The notes under the pieces are model-generated. The model did no database searches, was not told the DNA's origin, and was given only the letters and a program-made list of their open reading frames with translations. This document shows positions 55,748 through 64,000 of a stretch of 64,000 bases of DNA, one piece after another; the stretch's first letter is position 1, and the number at the start of each line of letters is the position of its first letter. Source of the DNA: Rubrivivax sp. (GTDB lineage: Bacteria; Pseudomonadota; Gammaproteobacteria; Burkholderiales; Burkholderiaceae_C); assembly GCA_020852865.1 (NCBI GenBank), contig JADYZZ010000032.1, forward strand, positions 1 through 64,000, given 5' to 3'. The position numbers were made by a program, and so were the translations under genes.

Positions 55748-56599
55748 ATGACCCTCGAGCAGGACACGCTCGCTCTGCTCGCGCGCGCTGCGGCACACCG
55801 CCGGCCGCCGCGCGTGCGCGCCCTGCACTTGCCGCCGGCGCCGGCGCCGGCGCCGGGGGCGGACGCGCCCGGCAGCAGCTGGTGCGCGCTCGAGCTGGCC
55901 GACGCATCGCTCGGCCTGGCCTACCTCGGTTCGGGCGGCTCACCTGCGGCGCTGCGCCGGTCCGCCGGCGGCCTGGCCGGCGCCGATCCGCTCGCGCTCG
56001 CCGAGGGCCTGCGCGCGCCCGCCGCGGCCGCCGACGGCGCCACGCGTGCGCTCGGCTTCGCTGCCGTGCACGCGCTTTCCAACTGGCTGTGGCGCGCTGC
56101 CGGCTGGGCGCCGCCGGCGGCGCACGATTCGATGGGCGGGCTCGTGCCGCGGCCGGGCGAGAAGATCGGCATGATCGGACTGTTCGGCTCGCTCGTGCCG
56201 CGGCTCGCGGCCGGCGGAGCGCGGCTCGTCGTCGTCGAGTTGCGGCCCGAGCTGCACGGCCTGCGCGACGGCGCGCTCGTGACCGGCGAACGCGCCGAGC
56301 TGGCCGACTGCACCCAGGTGCTCGCCACCGCGACGCTGGTGTCCAACGGCAGCTTCGAGGCGATGCGCGCCGCCTGCCGCGCGGCGCGCCGCTTCGTGCT
56401 CGTGGGCCCCAGCGCCGGCATCCTGCCCGACGCGCTGTTCGCGCGCGGCGTCACCGCGCTCGGCGGCACCTGGATCGAGGATCCGACGGCCTTCCTGGCC
56501 AGCCTCGTGCAGGGTACGCGGCGCGGCGCTTCGGCACGCAAGTTCGCCCTCGGCGCGGCCGACTACCCCGGCACGCCGGCCCTGATCGCGCGTCTGTAG
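55748..56599 (+). CDS. DUF364 Rossmann-like protein (putative heavy-metal chelation family)
   Basis: 283 residues. The C-terminal half matches DUF364: RPGEKIGMIGLFGSLVPRL, LVVVELRPE, DCTQVLATATLVSNGSFEAM, FVLVGPSAGILPDALFARGVTALGGTWIEDP, a Rossmann-like fold proposed to handle heavy metals such as molybdenum. The N-terminal part contains ALGFAAVHALSNWLWR, in keeping with the DUF4213 partner domain. Its neighbour two genes down is moeB, and the window holds two molybdoenzymes, so a link to molybdenum cofactor use is plausible. Start at 55748. Confidence 0.65.
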   Translation: MTLEQDTLALLARAAAHRRPPRVRALHLPPAPAPAPGADAPGSSWCALELADASLGLAYLGSGGSPAALRRSAGGLAGADPLALAEGLRAPAAAADGATRALGFAAVHALSNWLWRAAGWAPPAAHDSMGGLVPRPGEKIGMIGLFGSLVPRLAAGGARLVVVELRPELHGLRDGALVTGERAELADCTQVLATATLVSNGSFEAMRAACRAARRFVLVGPSAGILPDALFARGVTALGGTWIEDPTAFLASLVQGTRRGASARKFALGAADYPGTPALIARL

Positions 56600-56672
56600 G
56601 GCTGACGGCCCGTCGCCTGCGACGGCAGGCAAAATGCCCTCTGCGGCTCCGTCCGAGCCCGAGAGGATGCCC

Positions 56673-57260
56673 ATGACGACCCCGTTTTCCCGCTATCCGG
56701 TGCCGGCGCTGGCCGACCTGCCCGAGGACATCCGCGCCCGCATCCTCGAGGTGCAGGCCAAGACCGGCTTCGTTCCCAACGTCTTTCTCGCGCTGGCGCA
56801 CCGGCCCGACGAGTGGCGCGCCTTCGTCGCCTACCACGACATCCTGATGCTCGGGCAAGGCGGCGGCCTGACCAAGGGCGAGCGCGAGATGATCGTCGTC
56901 GCCACCTCGGCCGCCAACGGCTGCCTGTACTGCGTGGTGGCGCATGGCGCCATCCTGCGCATCTACGAGAAGAAGCCGCTCGTGGCCGACCAGGTGGCGA
57001 TCAACTGGCGCAAGGCCGACATCACGCCGCGCCAGCGCGCCATGCTCGAGTTCGCGATGAAGGTCTGCCTGCGCTCCGACGAGCTCGGCGAGGCCGACTA
57101 CGCGGCGCTCGCGGCGCACGGCTTCAGCGCCGAGGACGCGTGGGACATCGTCGCCATCACGGCCTTCTTCGGCATGAGCAACCGCATGGCCAACGGCATC
57201 GGCATCCTGCCCAACGACGAGTTCTACCTGCTCGGCCGCATGCCGCGCGCCAAGGGCTGA
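56673..57260 (+). CDS. AhpD-like peroxidase-related protein (carboxymuconolactone decarboxylase fold)
   Basis: 195 residues. Alpha-helical CMD/AhpD family with the redox motif CLYCVVAHG (C-x2-C-x3-H) near residues 92-100. FVPNVFLALAHRPDEWRAFVAYHDILMLGQGGGLTKGEREMIVVATSAANGC and FFGMSNRMANGIGILPNDEF are typical of the peroxidase-related subgroup. GAGAGG at 56661-56666 supports the ATG at 56673 over the upstream ones. Start of moeB follows 24 bases after the stop. Role unknown: peroxide reduction or a protein partner for thiol exchange. Confidence 0.85.
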   Translation: MTTPFSRYPVPALADLPEDIRARILEVQAKTGFVPNVFLALAHRPDEWRAFVAYHDILMLGQGGGLTKGEREMIVVATSAANGCLYCVVAHGAILRIYEKKPLVADQVAINWRKADITPRQRAMLEFAMKVCLRSDELGEADYAALAAHGFSAEDAWDIVAITAFFGMSNRMANGIGILPNDEFYLLGRMPRAKG

Positions 57261-57284
57261 GCCGGCGCGGCGAACGGCGGGGGC

Positions 57285-58091
57285 ATGGACGACGCCCAGC
57301 TGCTGCGCTACTCGCGCCACCTGCTGCTGGGCGAGATCGGCATCGAGGGGCAGCAGCGGCTGCTCGGCGCGCGCGCGCTCGTGGTCGGCGCCGGCGGCCT
57401 GGGCTCGCCGGCGGCGATGTATCTGGGAGCGGCCGGCGTCGGCCGGATCGATCTGGTCGACGACGACACGGTCGACGCCACCAACCTGCAGCGCCAGATC
57501 GCGCACGACCTCTCGCGCCTGGGGCTGCCCAAGGCCGATTCGCTGCGCACGCGCATCGCCGCGCTCAACCCCGATGTGCAGTTGCGCAGCTTCGTGCGCC
57601 GCGCCGACGCGGCGCTGCTCGACGAACTGGCGGCCGCGGCCGACGTCGTGCTCGACTGCAGCGACAACTACGCCACGCGCCAGCAGATCAACGCGGCCTG
57701 CGTGCGTCGCCGCCGCGCCCTCGTCGCCGGTGCCGCGCTCGGCTTCGCCGGCCAGATCTCGGTCTACGACCTGCGCAGCGCCGCGGGGCCGTGCTACGCC
57801 TGCGTCTTCGCGCCCGACGCGCAGGTGCAGGAAGCGGCCTGCGCGACGATGGGCGTGTTCGCGCCGCTGGTGGGCATCGTCGGCACGCTGCAGGCGGCCG
57901 AGGCGCTCAAGCTGCTGGCCGGCATCGGCGAGCCGCTGGCCGGCCGCCTGCTGATGCTCGATGCGCGCACGATGCGCTGGGACGAAGTGCGCCTGGCGCG
58001 CCGACCGGGCTGCACGGTGTGCGGCGGCACGCGCACGAGCGAGGCCGAGGGCGGTCGCGATGCCGCCCCTCGCCGACGGCAGGATGCATGA
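57285..58091 (+). CDS. moeB: Molybdopterin-synthase adenylyltransferase (ThiF/MoeB family)
   Basis: 268 residues. Adenylates the C-terminus of MoaD so that sulfur can be added for molybdopterin synthesis. LRYSRHLLLGEIGIEGQQRLLGARALVVGAGGLGSPAAMYLGAAGVG shows the ATP-binding GAGGLGSP, NLQRQIAHD the arginine finger region, DCSDNYATRQQINAAC the activating loop, and CYACVF with CTVCGG the zinc-binding Cys pairs. No rhodanese domain is attached. It supports the two molybdoenzymes of this window. ThiF for thiamin is the main alternative. Confidence 0.87.
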   Translation: MDDAQLLRYSRHLLLGEIGIEGQQRLLGARALVVGAGGLGSPAAMYLGAAGVGRIDLVDDDTVDATNLQRQIAHDLSRLGLPKADSLRTRIAALNPDVQLRSFVRRADAALLDELAAAADVVLDCSDNYATRQQINAACVRRRRALVAGAALGFAGQISVYDLRSAAGPCYACVFAPDAQVQEAACATMGVFAPLVGIVGTLQAAEALKLLAGIGEPLAGRLLMLDARTMRWDEVRLARRPGCTVCGGTRTSEAEGGRDAAPRRRQDA

Positions 58092-58180
58092 CCGGGCGCC
58101 GGCGCGCCATTGCCCGGCGGCGGCCGAAGCCCGGCGCGCTCACCCCATTGGCACGGCGGATCCGGCGCCGTTCGTGCGCT

Positions 58181-58199
58181 GAACGCGGGCGCCGCGTTC
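58181..58199. terminator. Hairpin between convergent moeB and pilE
   Basis: GAACGCGG (58181-58188) and CCGCGTTC (58192-58199) form a perfect eight-base stem with a three-base loop, in the 120-base gap between two genes that end towards each other. Strong stem, no U-tract; a bidirectional terminator is likely but not certain. The rest of the gap shows no gene. Confidence 0.45.
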
Positions 58200-58211
58200 G
58201 AGGCACGAGGA

Positions 58212-58652
58212 TCAGCGCCAGCACGCGGCCACGGTCGCCGCGCCGCTCTTGGTGCGCGCGTTCGCCTGGTCGATTCCGAGCGTGCCGCAGGCCGTGTCGC
58301 GCGCGGCCTGGACCCCCTGCGGCACGGCCTGCACGACGAAGCTGCGCTCGCCCGGCTGCCCCGCGCCGAACGCGAAGGCGTAGACCCCGCTCAGCTCGGT
58401 CCGGCACGGCGTCGCGGGCAGGGCCGTCGCCGCGCCCCCGTTTTGGTCGTAGCGCATGTTGGTCGCGTAGACGCGCTCCATGAACTGTGCCTGCTGCAGC
58501 AGGCAGCCCACGGCCGCCGCGCGGTTGGTGCGCACGACGTAGGCCGTGTATTGCGGCGCGGCCACCATGACCAGGATCGCGACGACGGCCACCGCGATCA
58601 TCAGCTCGATCAGCGTGAAGCCGCGCCGCAGGGGACACGAGGGTGCAGACAT
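58212..58652 (-). CDS. pilE: Type IV pilin-like protein (PilE family)
   Basis: 146 residues. Prepilin leader with cleavage after Gly in RRGFTLIELMIAVAVVAILVMVAAPQYTAY; the mature protein starts with N-methylated Phe and has Glu5. TACGTLGID near the C-terminus and Cys pairs fit a minor pilin (PilE/ComE class). It is the last gene of the pilV-W-X-Y1-E cluster, 36 bases after pilY1, and assembles with them at the pilus tip. Confidence 0.92.
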   Translation of the reverse strand: MSAPSCPLRRGFTLIELMIAVAVVAILVMVAAPQYTAYVVRTNRAAAVGCLLQQAQFMERVYATNMRYDQNGGAATALPATPCRTELSGVYAFAFGAGQPGERSFVVQAVPQGVQAARDTACGTLGIDQANARTKSGAATVAACWR

Positions 58653-58688
58653 GTCGTCGCGCGATGGGTTGCTTGCAGGTGACGTTGT

Positions 58689-61600
58689 TCAGCGGCCGAC
58701 GACTTCGCGCCACGAGATGCGGCCGCTGCGTATCGGGTTGTTGATCGACTGGCTGCTCATTCCGCCGGAGGTTCCGCTGGCAATCATGCGGTTGCCGATG
58801 ACGATGGCGTCACTCGGCAGATTGATCTTCGGCGCCACCGACGAGACGTTGCGCAAGGGCGCGCCGATGCGGTCGAGGTCGTTGAAGACGAGGTCGTTGT
58901 TGAGGTCGAAGAACAGATTGACCGGCGGCGCGCCCGTGAACGGATCGACCGCGTTGAGAAAGCCGTCGCCGCCGGGCACGCAGACGTTGGAACTGGGCAC
59001 CATCGAACTGGCGATCAAAACCGTGCCGAGGAACTTCTGCTCGCCCAGCATGCGCTCGCCTTGCGCGGCGCCGGCGGCGCTCGTGAAGTCGAGGTACCAG
59101 CCGGCCTTGCCGTTCATGTCGCCGGCGACCGCGCTCGAGAAGGCTCGGGTGAGCGTGCCGTTGACCGTCTGCTCGAGCGCGACGGTGCGCTCGCGCAGCG
59201 CGGCCCGGCCGGCGATCGGCACGCCTTCGTCGATCAGCCCGTACCAGCTCTGCACGGCGGTATTGGCAACGTCGTCGCTGGTGAGGTAGCGCCCGCTGCC
59301 GATGAAGACATAGCGCTTGCCGAAGTTCGCGTCGCCCTTGCGGCCGTTGATGCCGAGGCCGACCATGCCGGTGATCGGCTGGCGCACGCCGCCGGCGTCG
59401 CGGGCGACGAAGAAGGGCGCAGGCGCGCCGCCGCTGTAGAACGACGAATCCCAGACCGCGGGCGTCACGGAGCCGAGGTCGAAGCGCCAGAGGTTGCCTT
59501 GCAGGTCGCCCGCATAGACCAGGTCGACCGTGCCGTTGCCGTCGCTGTCCCAGCCGCGCGGTGTGGACATCCCGTTGGCGGCGGCAGCGCCGGGGCCGCC
59601 CGTCAGGGTGTCGATCTTGCGGATCAGCGCACCGGTGTCGAGGTTGATGACGAACAGCAGCGCCCGGTTGTTGGTGCTGTTGATGCCGTTGCCGACGATG
59701 ACGGCGGCGTCGCCGTTGTTGAGTTTGACGATGACGGGTTTGCCCAGCACGAGGCCGAGATCGGGGTCGGTGAATTCCCACTTGACATTGCCGGCCCCGA
59801 ACGTAGATGGGCTCGTCACGTCCAGAGCGAACAGCGCGCGCGCGCCTCGGCCCGTGGCGGCGACGAGCACGGATCGGCCCGGGGTCTCGAAATCGGTGGA
59901 CACCGCGATGTCGCCATCCATCAGGTACGCGTGCGCGTAGTTGTTGGCCGCGAGGCTGGGAATCCGGGCGATCGCCGAACTGGGCGCAAAGGCGAACAGC
60001 TCGTTGCCGCTGGCCGCATCGATGGCGTGCAGCATGCCGTCGTTGGCGCCGACATAGACCGTGTTCGTGGCCTTCACGTAGTACGGCGAGCTGCTGATGA
60101 TGTCGCCCAGCAGGCGCGTGCGGCGGCGCAGGGGGCCTGCCGGATCCTCTTGCGCGCGCACGCCGCGCAGCCAGTCGATGCGCGCCTGCGCGCACGGCGC
60201 ACCGGTGAGCACGGCACTGCAGTCGGGCGTCGCGAGCGCGGTCTGCTGCGCCGCCGACAGATCGGCCAGGTTCTGCAGCGCGCTTCCGCCCACGCCCGGA
60301 ACCATCGTGAACACCTTGCGCGCGGCCGGCGCCGCGATGCGCCCGGCCTCGCTGGTGGACCACAACGCGGTCAATGTGCCGTCGGCGTTCGGGCGCATCG
60401 CCACCAGCTCGCCGCTCCAGTCGGTGCTGTCGAAGCGGCCCTGGAAGACCATCGAGCCGGTATTGATCGAGGTCGAGTTCTGCGACACCGCACCGAACGA
60501 CGAAGTCCGGCGGAACACGTCTTCGAAGATCCGGTCGAAGGCGGCCTGCAGCGTGGCCGTGTCGCTCGCCGAATAGGCCGTCGCGGTGCCCCCGGCCGCG
60601 GCCAGCGTGTCGAGCGTGGCCGGATCGACGCCATAGGGCAGCGCGAAGCCGATCACGTAGGTCAGGACGCCGGCGTTGCGCAGCTGCGTCGCGGCGGCCG
60701 CGGCCCGGTTGATGGCTGTCGCCGGATCGGCAAGCGTGTTGCCGTTGGCGTCGGTCGAGGGCAAGCCGTCGGTGAGCAGGATGACGAAGTTCTTGCCGCA
60801 CGACTGCGGCAGCGGGTAGCAGGCCGGCTTGTAGCCCTCGGCGACGGTCGACCAGCCGCCGGCGAAGTAGTCCTTGGCGGTGAGCAGCGTTCCCTCGATC
60901 GGCGTCAGGCCGGCGTTGGCGATGCCTGCGGCGCTGCACGGGGCGCCCGCACCCGGAATGTTGCAGGCGAGCTTGGCCTTGATCGCGGCGGCCTGCGCGG
61001 CATCGAGATTGCCGATCGGGATATGCAGGTAGCCGCGGCCCGGCGAGCTGTTGTTGAACCAGGTCGTGCTGACCCAGTTCCATGTGAGGAAGCGGCCGAA
61101 GTCGAGGATGCCTTGCGCGAAGTCGCTGTCGGTCGGGAAGAACGCCGAGTTGAACCAGTAGCCGCTCCAGCCGTTGGCCGTCTCGCTCGCGCCGTCGCCC
61201 CAGACGGGCAGCGCATTGCTGGTGTTGGTCTTGCGCGTGAAGCAGCGGTAGTTGTCCCAGGGGCCGGCGTTCGGGTTCTCGCCGTTGTTGAAGTCGTTCG
61301 ACGCGTTGGCGGTGGCCGAGTAGCAGAAGGCGCTGCCCAGGTTGTTGTTCGAGTACATCGGCAGGGCGACGTTGTAGTAGACGAAATTCCCCGGCGACGA
61401 CGTGTTGGGCGTGCGGAAGCGCTTGTGCAGCGCACTCGAACGTGCGCCGACCCAGGCCGGGTCGAAGGTGGCCGGGTCGAAGCTCGCGTCATAGGGCGAG
61501 CTGTGCAGGTGGTTCGCCGCGAGCGCGCCCTGCTGGTAGGCCATCAGGCCCATGTTGACGCGGCTGCGGTACTGGTCGGTAAGGCCGCGGATGACGCCGC

Positions 61601-61871
61601 GCGCGATCTCGCTCTTGCTGGCGGCGGCGTTGCTGCCCACCGCCGCGCCGTGCGCGTCTTCGTCCATCGAGTTGGAGTTGTCGAGGACGACCAGCATGTT
61701 GGCCTTGGCTGCGACAAGGTACAAGGGGTTGTTGCCGATCGCCAGCTGGGCGTGGATCGGCGCAGCCGCCAGCGCGAGCGCCGCTGCAACGACAGCGGCC
61801 AGCCCTGCGTTGCCGCGGGGGGGCGCAAAGGATCGCGTTGGAAGCGCGCGGGTGACTCGAATCGTCGTCAT
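58689..61871 (-). CDS. pilY1: Type IV pilus tip adhesin/assembly protein PilY1
   Basis: 1060 residues. Start at 61871 gives a leader ending AAAPIHAQL. A von Willebrand A-like region begins at about residue 55 with MLVVLDNSNSMDEDAHG, a MIDAS-type DxSxS, and includes VILLTDGLPS. The C-terminal half is the PilY1 beta-propeller (PYYVKATNTVYVGANDGMLHAIDAASGNELFAF). Two Ca-binding loops of DxDGNGxxD type are visible, DSDGNGTVD near residue 777 and DLNNDLVFND near 990, as in other PilY1 proteins where Ca controls twitching. It sits between pilX and pilE. Confidence 0.93.
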   Translation of the reverse strand: MTTIRVTRALPTRSFAPPRGNAGLAAVVAAALALAAAPIHAQLAIGNNPLYLVAAKANMLVVLDNSNSMDEDAHGAAVGSNAAASKSEIARGVIRGLTDQYRSRVNMGLMAYQQGALAANHLHSSPYDASFDPATFDPAWVGARSSALHKRFRTPNTSSPGNFVYYNVALPMYSNNNLGSAFCYSATANASNDFNNGENPNAGPWDNYRCFTRKTNTSNALPVWGDGASETANGWSGYWFNSAFFPTDSDFAQGILDFGRFLTWNWVSTTWFNNSSPGRGYLHIPIGNLDAAQAAAIKAKLACNIPGAGAPCSAAGIANAGLTPIEGTLLTAKDYFAGGWSTVAEGYKPACYPLPQSCGKNFVILLTDGLPSTDANGNTLADPATAINRAAAAATQLRNAGVLTYVIGFALPYGVDPATLDTLAAAGGTATAYSASDTATLQAAFDRIFEDVFRRTSSFGAVSQNSTSINTGSMVFQGRFDSTDWSGELVAMRPNADGTLTALWSTSEAGRIAAPAARKVFTMVPGVGGSALQNLADLSAAQQTALATPDCSAVLTGAPCAQARIDWLRGVRAQEDPAGPLRRRTRLLGDIISSSPYYVKATNTVYVGANDGMLHAIDAASGNELFAFAPSSAIARIPSLAANNYAHAYLMDGDIAVSTDFETPGRSVLVAATGRGARALFALDVTSPSTFGAGNVKWEFTDPDLGLVLGKPVIVKLNNGDAAVIVGNGINSTNNRALLFVINLDTGALIRKIDTLTGGPGAAAANGMSTPRGWDSDGNGTVDLVYAGDLQGNLWRFDLGSVTPAVWDSSFYSGGAPAPFFVARDAGGVRQPITGMVGLGINGRKGDANFGKRYVFIGSGRYLTSDDVANTAVQSWYGLIDEGVPIAGRAALRERTVALEQTVNGTLTRAFSSAVAGDMNGKAGWYLDFTSAAGAAQGERMLGEQKFLGTVLIASSMVPSSNVCVPGGDGFLNAVDPFTGAPPVNLFFDLNNDLVFNDLDRIGAPLRNVSSVAPKINLPSDAIVIGNRMIASGTSGGMSSQSINNPIRSGRISWREVVGR

Positions 61872-61900
61872 GTCATGCCTCTGCTCTGAGGTCGCCGGAC

Positions 61901-62449
61901 TCAGGGCGCCGCCACCTGGCTTTGCACCGTCACGGAAGCACGGCCGTCGGCCGCGCTGCGCGCGGTGACGCGGTAGCGCTGCGTGCTGCAGTTGGGCTGG
62001 CGCGGAATCTCGTTCTCGCAACCGGGCCAGTTGGGAGCCGTGCCCATGTTCTCGGCAATCACTTCGGGCGCCGGCGCGTCCGACGGCACGGCTGCGCTTG
62101 CGGCGCGCCAGCCGGCAAACGCGCTGTCGAGCCAGCGCGGCGTGTCGCCGACGGCGGGCGTGGCGCAGTTGCCGCCGACGCAGTTGGCCGCCGGGAAACT
62201 CGCCGGGCTGGCCGCGGCTGCTGCCCGCTCGCCCTCGCGCAGGGCGGCCTCGGCAGCCTGGAACGCGAGGCTGCGGTCGTGCGCCGCACCGCCCATGCGC
62301 GTCTGCAGCACGGCCCCGCGCAGGCCGCTCGCCACCACGACCAGAATCAAGGCGAGCAGCAGCAGACTGGCGACAAGCGAAATGCCGCGCGCCGGCCGGC
62401 GCAGGACATGGCCGCGGCCGCGAGCAGGGCGAAGGGGGCAGTCATCCAT
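61901..62449 (-). CDS. pilX: Minor pilin assembly protein PilX
   Basis: 182 residues. N-terminal PilX helix RGISLVASLLLLALILVVVASGLRGAVLQTRMGG with a prepilin-like Gly before Ile/Ser, then AFQAAEAALREGERA, the PilX signature. Start at 62449 (MDDCPLRPARGR) and a 13-base gap to pilW. Minor pilins of this set form the priming tip complex with PilY1. Confidence 0.88.
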   Translation of the reverse strand: MDDCPLRPARGRGHVLRRPARGISLVASLLLLALILVVVASGLRGAVLQTRMGGAAHDRSLAFQAAEAALREGERAAAAASPASFPAANCVGGNCATPAVGDTPRWLDSAFAGWRAASAAVPSDAPAPEVIAENMGTAPNWPGCENEIPRQPNCSTQRYRVTARSAADGRASVTVQSQVAAP

Positions 62450-62462
62450 GATTCGGGCGGAC

Positions 62463-63473
62463 TCAAGGCATGAGGTTGCGCACATTCGCGACGAAGGTCA
62501 CCGTGCGCTGCAGGCGCTGGCCGGCAGCGGCCGTGCTGGTGCTGGCGTCGTGCGTCTCATAGGTCAGGTCGACGCGCACGGCGAGCACCGCGGACCAGTC
62601 GGTCACCGCAGCCGCGGTCACGTAGTCGCCGCCGCCGGCCGGCAAGAAGGCGAGCTGCATGTCGCGCACGCCCTCGGCCACCTCCTCGGCGCCGCCGCGC
62701 GTGACGCGGTACAGCGAGCGCCCTCCGGTCTCGGGCCGGCCGTTGTTGCCGATGTACCAGCCGGCGGCGACGAAGCGCGCGGCGAGCGAGCCCGGGGTGA
62801 ACTGGAGCGTCGTGCCGCCGACGCAGTCGACGGGCAAGCCGAGCTTGCTGGTGCAGTTCGACGGCGTTCCGAGCCCGGCGGCGTGCGTGAAGGTCCCGGC
62901 CACGGGGTTGGCGGCCGTCGCCGTGAAGATCGCCTGCTGGCGGTAGCTGCACACCATCACGAGGTCGCCGACGGCGACGCCGTGGTTGGCGGGGTTGACC
63001 GTGAAGACCGCGCCGGCCGGGTTGTGCGCACTCACGCGCACGCCGTCGAGCGTCTGTCCGTAGCGCACGACGACGGCCTGCGTGCCGGCCACACGCTCGC
63101 CGACGCCGCCGCCGAAGGCCGCGCCGTCGAAGTCGGCTGCGCCGTCGAAGCCGCGCAGCGGCTCGCCCCAGGTCGCCCACCAGGCGGGGGCAGCGCCCTG
63201 CGCCTGGGTCAGCACGTTGGCCGTCAGCACCTGGGCGTCGCAGGGCGAGGCGCCGGCCTCGCGCACCTCGCGCACCATCAGGTCGTAGCTGGTGCGCACC
63301 GACTCGGCCATGCGCGAGAGGTTGTCGCTGGTGTGGCCGGCCACGATCGTGCCGCTGAACAGCATCGCCGCCGCGCCGACCACCACGAGGCCGAGCGCGA
63401 GCGCGACCATCAGCTCGACCAGGCCGAAGCCACACGCCGGCACCCCGGCTCGGCGGCCACGTCGTGCACCCAT
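62463..63473 (-). CDS. pilW: Minor pilin PilW
   Basis: 336 residues from ATG 63473; a GTG at 63479 overlapping the pilV stop (GTGA) is an alternative. Prepilin motif CGFGLVELMVALALGLVVVGAAAMLFSGT with Glu5, then a large globular region with PilW marks (VRTSYDLMVREVREAGASPCDA, GGRSLYRV, EEVAEGVRDMQLAF). Part of the minor pilin operon. Confidence 0.9.
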   Translation of the reverse strand: MGARRGRRAGVPACGFGLVELMVALALGLVVVGAAAMLFSGTIVAGHTSDNLSRMAESVRTSYDLMVREVREAGASPCDAQVLTANVLTQAQGAAPAWWATWGEPLRGFDGAADFDGAAFGGGVGERVAGTQAVVVRYGQTLDGVRVSAHNPAGAVFTVNPANHGVAVGDLVMVCSYRQQAIFTATAANPVAGTFTHAAGLGTPSNCTSKLGLPVDCVGGTTLQFTPGSLAARFVAAGWYIGNNGRPETGGRSLYRVTRGGAEEVAEGVRDMQLAFLPAGGGDYVTAAAVTDWSAVLAVRVDLTYETHDASTSTAAAGQRLQRTVTFVANVRNLMP

Positions 63474-63475
63474 GC

Positions 63476-63952
63476 TCACAGTTGCGCCGCCATCTCGACC
63501 ACATGGGCGGCGCTGCCGCCGGTGGCGCGCGAGTCGTCCCAGCGCACGCGCACCGTGCACGCTGCGGCGGCGCAGGAGACGCTGCCGCAGGCCGAACTGC
63601 CCATCTGCGACTGCAGCGTGGTGATCCAGCGGGCGAGGTCGCGCGCGGCCAGGGCGGCACCGTTGGGCGCGTTGCAGACGTAGCCCGCGGTGTCGTAGGC
63701 GCCGCCGGTGACGCCCGCCGGGTTGGCGCGCATCGCGTCGAGGATGCTCTGCGTCAGGATCGAGGTCTGCGTGTACTCGTAGCTGCCCTGGTTGTCGCGC
63801 AGCATGACCGCCTGCATCGCCGCGGCGCCGAGCAGCCCGACGGTGATCACAAGTACCGAGACCAGCACCTCGATCAGGGTGACCCCGCGTCGACGCCGTC
63901 CGCAGCCGGCGGGATTGCGGCGGCGCAGCGACGCTGCGGAATGCGCGTTCAT
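63476..63952 (-). CDS. pilV: Minor pilin PilV
   Basis: 158 residues. Prepilin motif RRGVTLIEVLVSVLVITVGLLGAAAMQAVMLRDNQGSYE, the well-known PilV opening, with Glu5; Cys-rich C-terminal region SSACGSVSCAAAACTVRVRWDD. Start at 63952 overlaps the stop of an upstream gene (ATGA). Confidence 0.92.
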   Translation of the reverse strand: MNAHSAASLRRRNPAGCGRRRRGVTLIEVLVSVLVITVGLLGAAAMQAVMLRDNQGSYEYTQTSILTQSILDAMRANPAGVTGGAYDTAGYVCNAPNGAALAARDLARWITTLQSQMGSSACGSVSCAAAACTVRVRWDDSRATGGSAAHVVEMAAQL

Positions 63953-64000
63953 GAATCGGCCGGTGCGGCGCAGACACCGCCGGTGGCGCGCGCGCGCACC
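63949..64000 (-). CDS. C-terminal end of an upstream gene, probably FimT/GspH minor pilin (partial)
   Basis: An open frame enters from the right edge and ends TGGVCAAPADS-stop, with its TGA overlapping the pilV ATG. In this operon type fimT or gspH precedes pilV. Only about 16 residues are in the window, so the identity rests on position. Confidence 0.4.
   Translation of the reverse strand, partial: VRARATGGVCAAPADS

Overview
The window is about 70% GC. Genes are tightly packed with ATGA/GTGA overlaps, and almost every gene has long mirror open frames. Gene content is typical of Burkholderiales (Betaproteobacteria; Comamonadaceae or Sphaerotilaceae-like is my inference): membrane urate hydroxylase PuuD, a UraD-allantoate amidohydrolase fusion, HoxFUYH hydrogenase and TRAP transporters. 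I see no rRNA, tRNA, insertion sequence, phage gene or CRISPR array, so this reads as chromosomal metabolic sequence.

Layout. (1) 1-4007, minus: an adenine-deaminase-like amidohydrolase, an Ldh-family dehydrogenase and a Tat-type ABC solute-binding protein cut by the left edge, with a divergent LysR gene at 4274. (2) 5212-18748, minus: a compact run of 11-12 genes encoding a three-subunit molybdenum hydroxylase that is not xanthine dehydrogenase, a CobW GTPase, two paralogous amidohydrolases (one without its HxH metal motif), a UbiD-type decarboxylase, a complete BMP-type ABC importer and a flavodoxin-fold reductase. It looks like an uptake-and-degradation operon for an unidentified, probably heterocyclic or aromatic, compound. 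(3) 18988-37992: purine and urate catabolism, with uraH, pyk, glycerate kinase, hyi, guaD, a LysR regulator, xdhABC, an AmiS/UreI channel, a tautomerase, puuD, a GntR regulator with two palindromic operators, puuE, a uraD-allC fusion and an M20 hydrolase. Together these cover guanine/xanthine to urate, allantoin and allantoate, plus the lower glycerate route to pyruvate. gcl, glxR and a clear ureidoglycolate lyase are missing. (4) 38077-49026, minus: Asp/Glu racemase-like gene, 5-oxoprolinase, hoxF-U-Y-H-W and pyroglutamyl peptidase. (5) 49113-54652, plus: a TRAP transporter and a PAS-containing histidine kinase without a response regulator. (6) 54730-58091: an EamA exporter, a DUF364 protein, an AhpD-like protein and MoeB. 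(7) 58212-64000, minus: a type IV minor pilin operon (fimT-like end, pilV, pilW, pilX, pilY1, pilE) running off the right edge.

The most unusual structure is a 74-nt module between cistrons. One copy lies between gntR and puuE (33937-34010) and four exact-length tandem copies lie between hoxF and hoxU (42222-42517). Each copy starts on the stop codon of the upstream gene, encodes a near-identical 25-residue peptide, carries inverted repeats that could mask the start codon and the Shine-Dalgarno-like AGGGGG, and ends by overlapping its stop with the next start. It looks like a portable stop-to-start coupling element.
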